Below, in pieces: positions 61,809 through 64,000 of a stretch of DNA of 64,000 nt. The notes below the pieces were generated by a model. The model was given only the letters and a program-made list of their open reading frames with translations, was not told the DNA's origin and did no database searches. This DNA comes from Pseudomonas hunanensis (GTDB taxonomy: Bacteria > Pseudomonadota > Gammaproteobacteria > Pseudomonadales > Pseudomonadaceae). Location: assembly GCF_013393325.1 (NCBI RefSeq), contig NZ_QJRC01000084.1, positions 62,001-126,000 of the forward strand. The letters are read 5' to 3'. The stretch's first letter is position 1. Each line of letters opens with the position of its first letter. A program made the position numbers and the translations under genes.

Positions 61809-62525
61809 TCAGTGCCCGCCAAGGTAGGCGTTACGCACCTCCTCGTTGACCAACAGCTCCTGCCCGGTACCGGTCATGCGAATCTGCCCGTTGACCATCA
61901 CATACGCCCGGTCCGACAGTTTCAGCGCATGGTTGGCGTTCTGCTCCACCAGGAAGATGGTCATCCCGGTCTTGGCCAGCTCTCGCAAGGTCGAGAAGAT
62001 CTGCTTGACCACGATCGGCGCCAGCCCCAGCGAGGGCTCGTCCAGCAACAACAACTTCGGCCGGCTCATCAGCGCCCGGGCAATAGCCAACATCTGCTGC
62101 TCGCCACCGGACATGGTCATGGCCCGCTGGTTACGCCGCTCCTTCAAGCGTGGGAACAACTCGTACATGCGCTGCATGTCTTCGTCGGCATGTTTGTCGC
62201 CGATGGGGATGGTACCCATCATCAGGTTTTCCTCGACGGTCATGTCAGGGAACACCCGGCGCCCTTCCGGCGACTGGGCAATACCGTTGGAAGCGATGTA
62301 GTGCGACGACTTGCGGGTAATGTCGGTGCCGCGATAGACGATATGCCCAGACGCTGCCCGCGGCTGGCCGAAAATCGACATCAGCAGGGTCGACTTACCG
62401 GCACCGTTGGCACCAATCAGGCTGACCGTCTCACCTTCGTTGATGTGCATCGAGACCTTTTTCAACGCCTGGATCGGCCCATAGAACACGTCCAGGTCCT
62501 TCAGCTCCAGAATGGGTGCACTCAT
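61809..62525 (-). CDS. livF: Branched-chain amino acid ABC transporter, ATPase LivF
   Basis: A 238-residue ABC ATPase: Walker A GANGAGKST, signature MSGGEQQMLAIARAL, Walker B LLLLDEPSLGLAP, switch region FLVEQNANHALKL. The LivF type lacks the insert of LivG. Its ATG overlaps the livG stop by four bases. Last gene of the liv (bra) operon. Confidence 0.95.
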   Translation of the reverse strand: MSAPILELKDLDVFYGPIQALKKVSMHINEGETVSLIGANGAGKSTLLMSIFGQPRAASGHIVYRGTDITRKSSHYIASNGIAQSPEGRRVFPDMTVEENLMMGTIPIGDKHADEDMQRMYELFPRLKERRNQRAMTMSGGEQQMLAIARALMSRPKLLLLDEPSLGLAPIVVKQIFSTLRELAKTGMTIFLVEQNANHALKLSDRAYVMVNGQIRMTGTGQELLVNEEVRNAYLGGH

Positions 62526-63397
62526 ACCAGTTCCTCTTCGTCTGCACCCAGGTAGGCGGCGATCACCGTCGGGTTGTGGCGGATGTCCTGCGGCGCGCCT
62601 TCGGCAATCACGTTGCCATGGTCCAGCACCACGATATGGTCGGAAATGCTCATGACCATGCCCATGTCATGCTCGATCAGCACCACGGTGATGTCGTGCT
62701 CGTCACGCAGTACGCGGATCATGCGGCTGAGGGCTTCGGTTTCCTGGGGGTTCAGGCCCGCCGCCGGTTCATCCAGGCAGATGATTTTCGGCCGTGTGCA
62801 CATGGCTCGGGCAATTTCCAGGCGCCGCTGCTGGCCGTACGACAACTCGCCGGCCAGGCGGTTGGCGCAGTCGACCAGGTCGACCACTTCAAGCCAGTAG
62901 AACGCGTGGTCCAACGCATCGCTTTCGGCCTTGCGGTAGGCCTTGGTGTTGAGCACCCCGGCCAGCAGGTTGCGATTGACCCACATGTGCTGGGCCACCA
63001 GCAGGTTCTCCACCACCGACATTTCCTTGAACAGGCGAATGTTCTGGAAGGTGCGCGCCAGGCCCGCGCGGTTGACCAGGTGGGTGCCGCCGAACATCTT
63101 GTAGTACATGCGGTTGGCAAAGCGCGCAGGCGACACGAAATCGGCCGCCTGGAAGCGTTCGCCAAGCAGCTGGATGACGTTGGTGTGGCTGCCGCGCACG
63201 TTCAGCTCGATACGCCCGCCACTGGCCTTGTAGAAGCCGGTCAGGCAGTTGAATACCGTGGTCTTGCCGGCGCCGTTGGGGCCGATCAAGGCAAAGATCT
63301 GATTGCGCCGGACCTTGAGGCTGACGTCGCTGAGCGCCTTGATGCCACCGAACTGCATCATCAGGTTGTCGACCGAGAGAATGATATCGTCGCTCAT
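62522..63397 (-). CDS. livG: Branched-chain amino acid ABC transporter, ATPase LivG
   Basis: A 291-residue ABC ATPase with Walker [10 protein letters not shown], signature [15 protein letters not shown], Walker [14 protein letters not shown] and switch [12 protein letters not shown]; the LivG-specific helical insert (residues about 85-155, with [20 protein letters not shown]) is present. Overlaps livM and livF by four bases each, so expression is coupled. Confidence 0.96.
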   Translation of the reverse strand: MSDDIILSVDNLMMQFGGIKALSDVSLKVRRNQIFALIGPNGAGKTTVFNCLTGFYKASGGRIELNVRGSHTNVIQLLGERFQAADFVSPARFANRMYYKMFGGTHLVNRAGLARTFQNIRLFKEMSVVENLLVAQHMWVNRNLLAGVLNTKAYRKAESDALDHAFYWLEVVDLVDCANRLAGELSYGQQRRLEIARAMCTRPKIICLDEPAAGLNPQETEALSRMIRVLRDEHDITVVLIEHDMGMVMSISDHIVVLDHGNVIAEGAPQDIRHNPTVIAAYLGADEEELV

Positions 63398-64000
63398 GGC
63401 GCCACTCCTTTACGCGGGGTCACACCGGTACGGCTGATGCGGATCAGCCCACGCGGTCGCCAGATCATCATCAGCACCATCAACACGCCGAACAGCAACA
63501 CCCGGTACTCGGAGAAGCTGCGCAGCAGCTCCGGCGCCACTGTAAGCACGAACGCCGCGATGACCACGCCCACGGTCGAGCCCATGCCACCCAGTACGAC
63601 GATGGCCAAGATCAGCGCCGACTCGAAGAAGGTGAACGACGACGGGTTGACAAAGCCCTGGTAGGTGGCGAAGAACACCCCGGCCAAGCCGGCGGTGGAG
63701 GCACCCAAGGTAAACGCCGAAAGCTTGACCAGCACGTGGTTCAAGCCCATCGAACGGCAGGCGATTTCGTCTTCGCGCAGCGCTTCCCAGGCCCGGCCGA
63801 CCGGCATGCGGGTCAGGCGGTGCTTGATGTACAGCACGGCCAGCACAACCAGGAACAGCACGGCGTAGATGAACACGAACTTGAGGTTGGCGTTGTACTC
63901 GAAGCCGAAGAACTCGTGGATCGGCACCCCGCCATCCTTGGCCCGGCGGCCGAACTCCAGGCCGAAGAAGGTTGGCGAAGGCGCCGGCATGCCGTTGGGG
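63394..64000 (-). CDS. livM: Branched-chain amino acid ABC transporter, permease LivM (partial)
   Basis: The C-terminal 201 or so codons are present; the 5' part lies beyond the right edge, and the frame is open to the end of the window. Five or more helices and the ATPase-contact loop [20 protein letters not shown] are visible, as is the conserved [20 protein letters not shown]. Forms the membrane channel with LivH for leucine, isoleucine and valine. Confidence 0.95.
   Translation of the reverse strand, partial: PNGMPAPSPTFFGLEFGRRAKDGGVPIHEFFGFEYNANLKFVFIYAVLFLVVLAVLYIKHRLTRMPVGRAWEALREDEIACRSMGLNHVLVKLSAFTLGASTAGLAGVFFATYQGFVNPSSFTFFESALILAIVVLGGMGSTVGVVIAAFVLTVAPELLRSFSEYRVLLFGVLMVLMMIWRPRGLIRISRTGVTPRKGVAP

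Noticed and set aside
61235..61849. A 204-codon plus-strand frame over the DnaA-box region
   Set aside because: No ribosome-binding site, unusual composition, overlaps the livF end on the other strand, and competing frames of similar quality exist.

Overview
The window is a GC-rich, densely coding bacterial chromosome segment. Gene content, gene order and REP-type intergenic repeats fit a Pseudomonas of the P. putida group: mltB-rodA-mrdA-rlmH-rsfS-nadD-proA, prmA...dusB-fis-purH-purD-retS, a cob cluster with a CbiG-CobJ fusion, urtABCDE, cbpA-cbpM and livMGF. No rRNA, tRNA, CRISPR array, transposase or prophage gene was recognised. The species assignment is an inference from layout and protein similarity remembered from the genus.

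Layout. 1-6400 (minus): elongasome and housekeeping operon (lytic transglycosylase, RodA, PBP2, RlmH, RsfS, NadD, ProA). 6695-8682 (plus): DNA glycosylase and a DedA-PAP2 fusion. 8748-10423 (minus): lrgA-lrgB and a LON-substrate-binding-domain protein. 10567-18166 (plus): MaoC hydratase, prmA, a zinc-ribbon DUF3426 protein, dusB-fis, purH, purD. 18302-21759 (plus): the RetS-type hybrid kinase and marC. 21756-23804 (minus): three tandem, mutually related genes of unknown function. 23898-31424: cobalamin corrin-ring cluster, divergently arranged as cobG-cobH-cobI-cbiG/cobJ (minus) and cobL-cbiD-cobK (plus). 31548-32867: NfeD/SPFH membrane pair. 32990-37925: copper-acquisition operon (two DUF2946 proteins, PCuAC chaperone, OprC-like TonB receptor, PepSY protein). 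38148-39569: cycA. 39617-41071 (minus): a predicted metzincin lipoprotein. 41365-46886: urea ABC transporter behind a sigma-54-type promoter, followed by a GNAT acetyltransferase. 47502-50196: cbpM/cbpA divergent from a short Hsp70-like ATPase. 50233-61214: AI-2E family permease, PsiF protein, an AraC regulator divergent from an EamA exporter, a LipA-like lipase without signal peptide, osmE, a ferritin-like protein, AsmA, a protein made of 15-residue repeats, a FabR/DesT-type TetR regulator, an AGE epimerase and an SDR. 61215-61808: about 600 non-coding bases with a cluster of DnaA-box-like sequences. 61809-64000 (minus): livF, livG and partial livM.

How it fits together. Most of the window is core metabolism: cell elongation, NAD, proline and purine synthesis, cobalamin synthesis, and nitrogen acquisition by urea and branched-chain amino acid transport. 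The copper block forms one uptake pathway from outer membrane to periplasm. The parts least explained by known families are the three-paralog cassette at 21756-23804, the metzincin lipoprotein at 39617-41071, the repeat protein at 57923-58420, and the DnaA-box cluster at 61362-61771.
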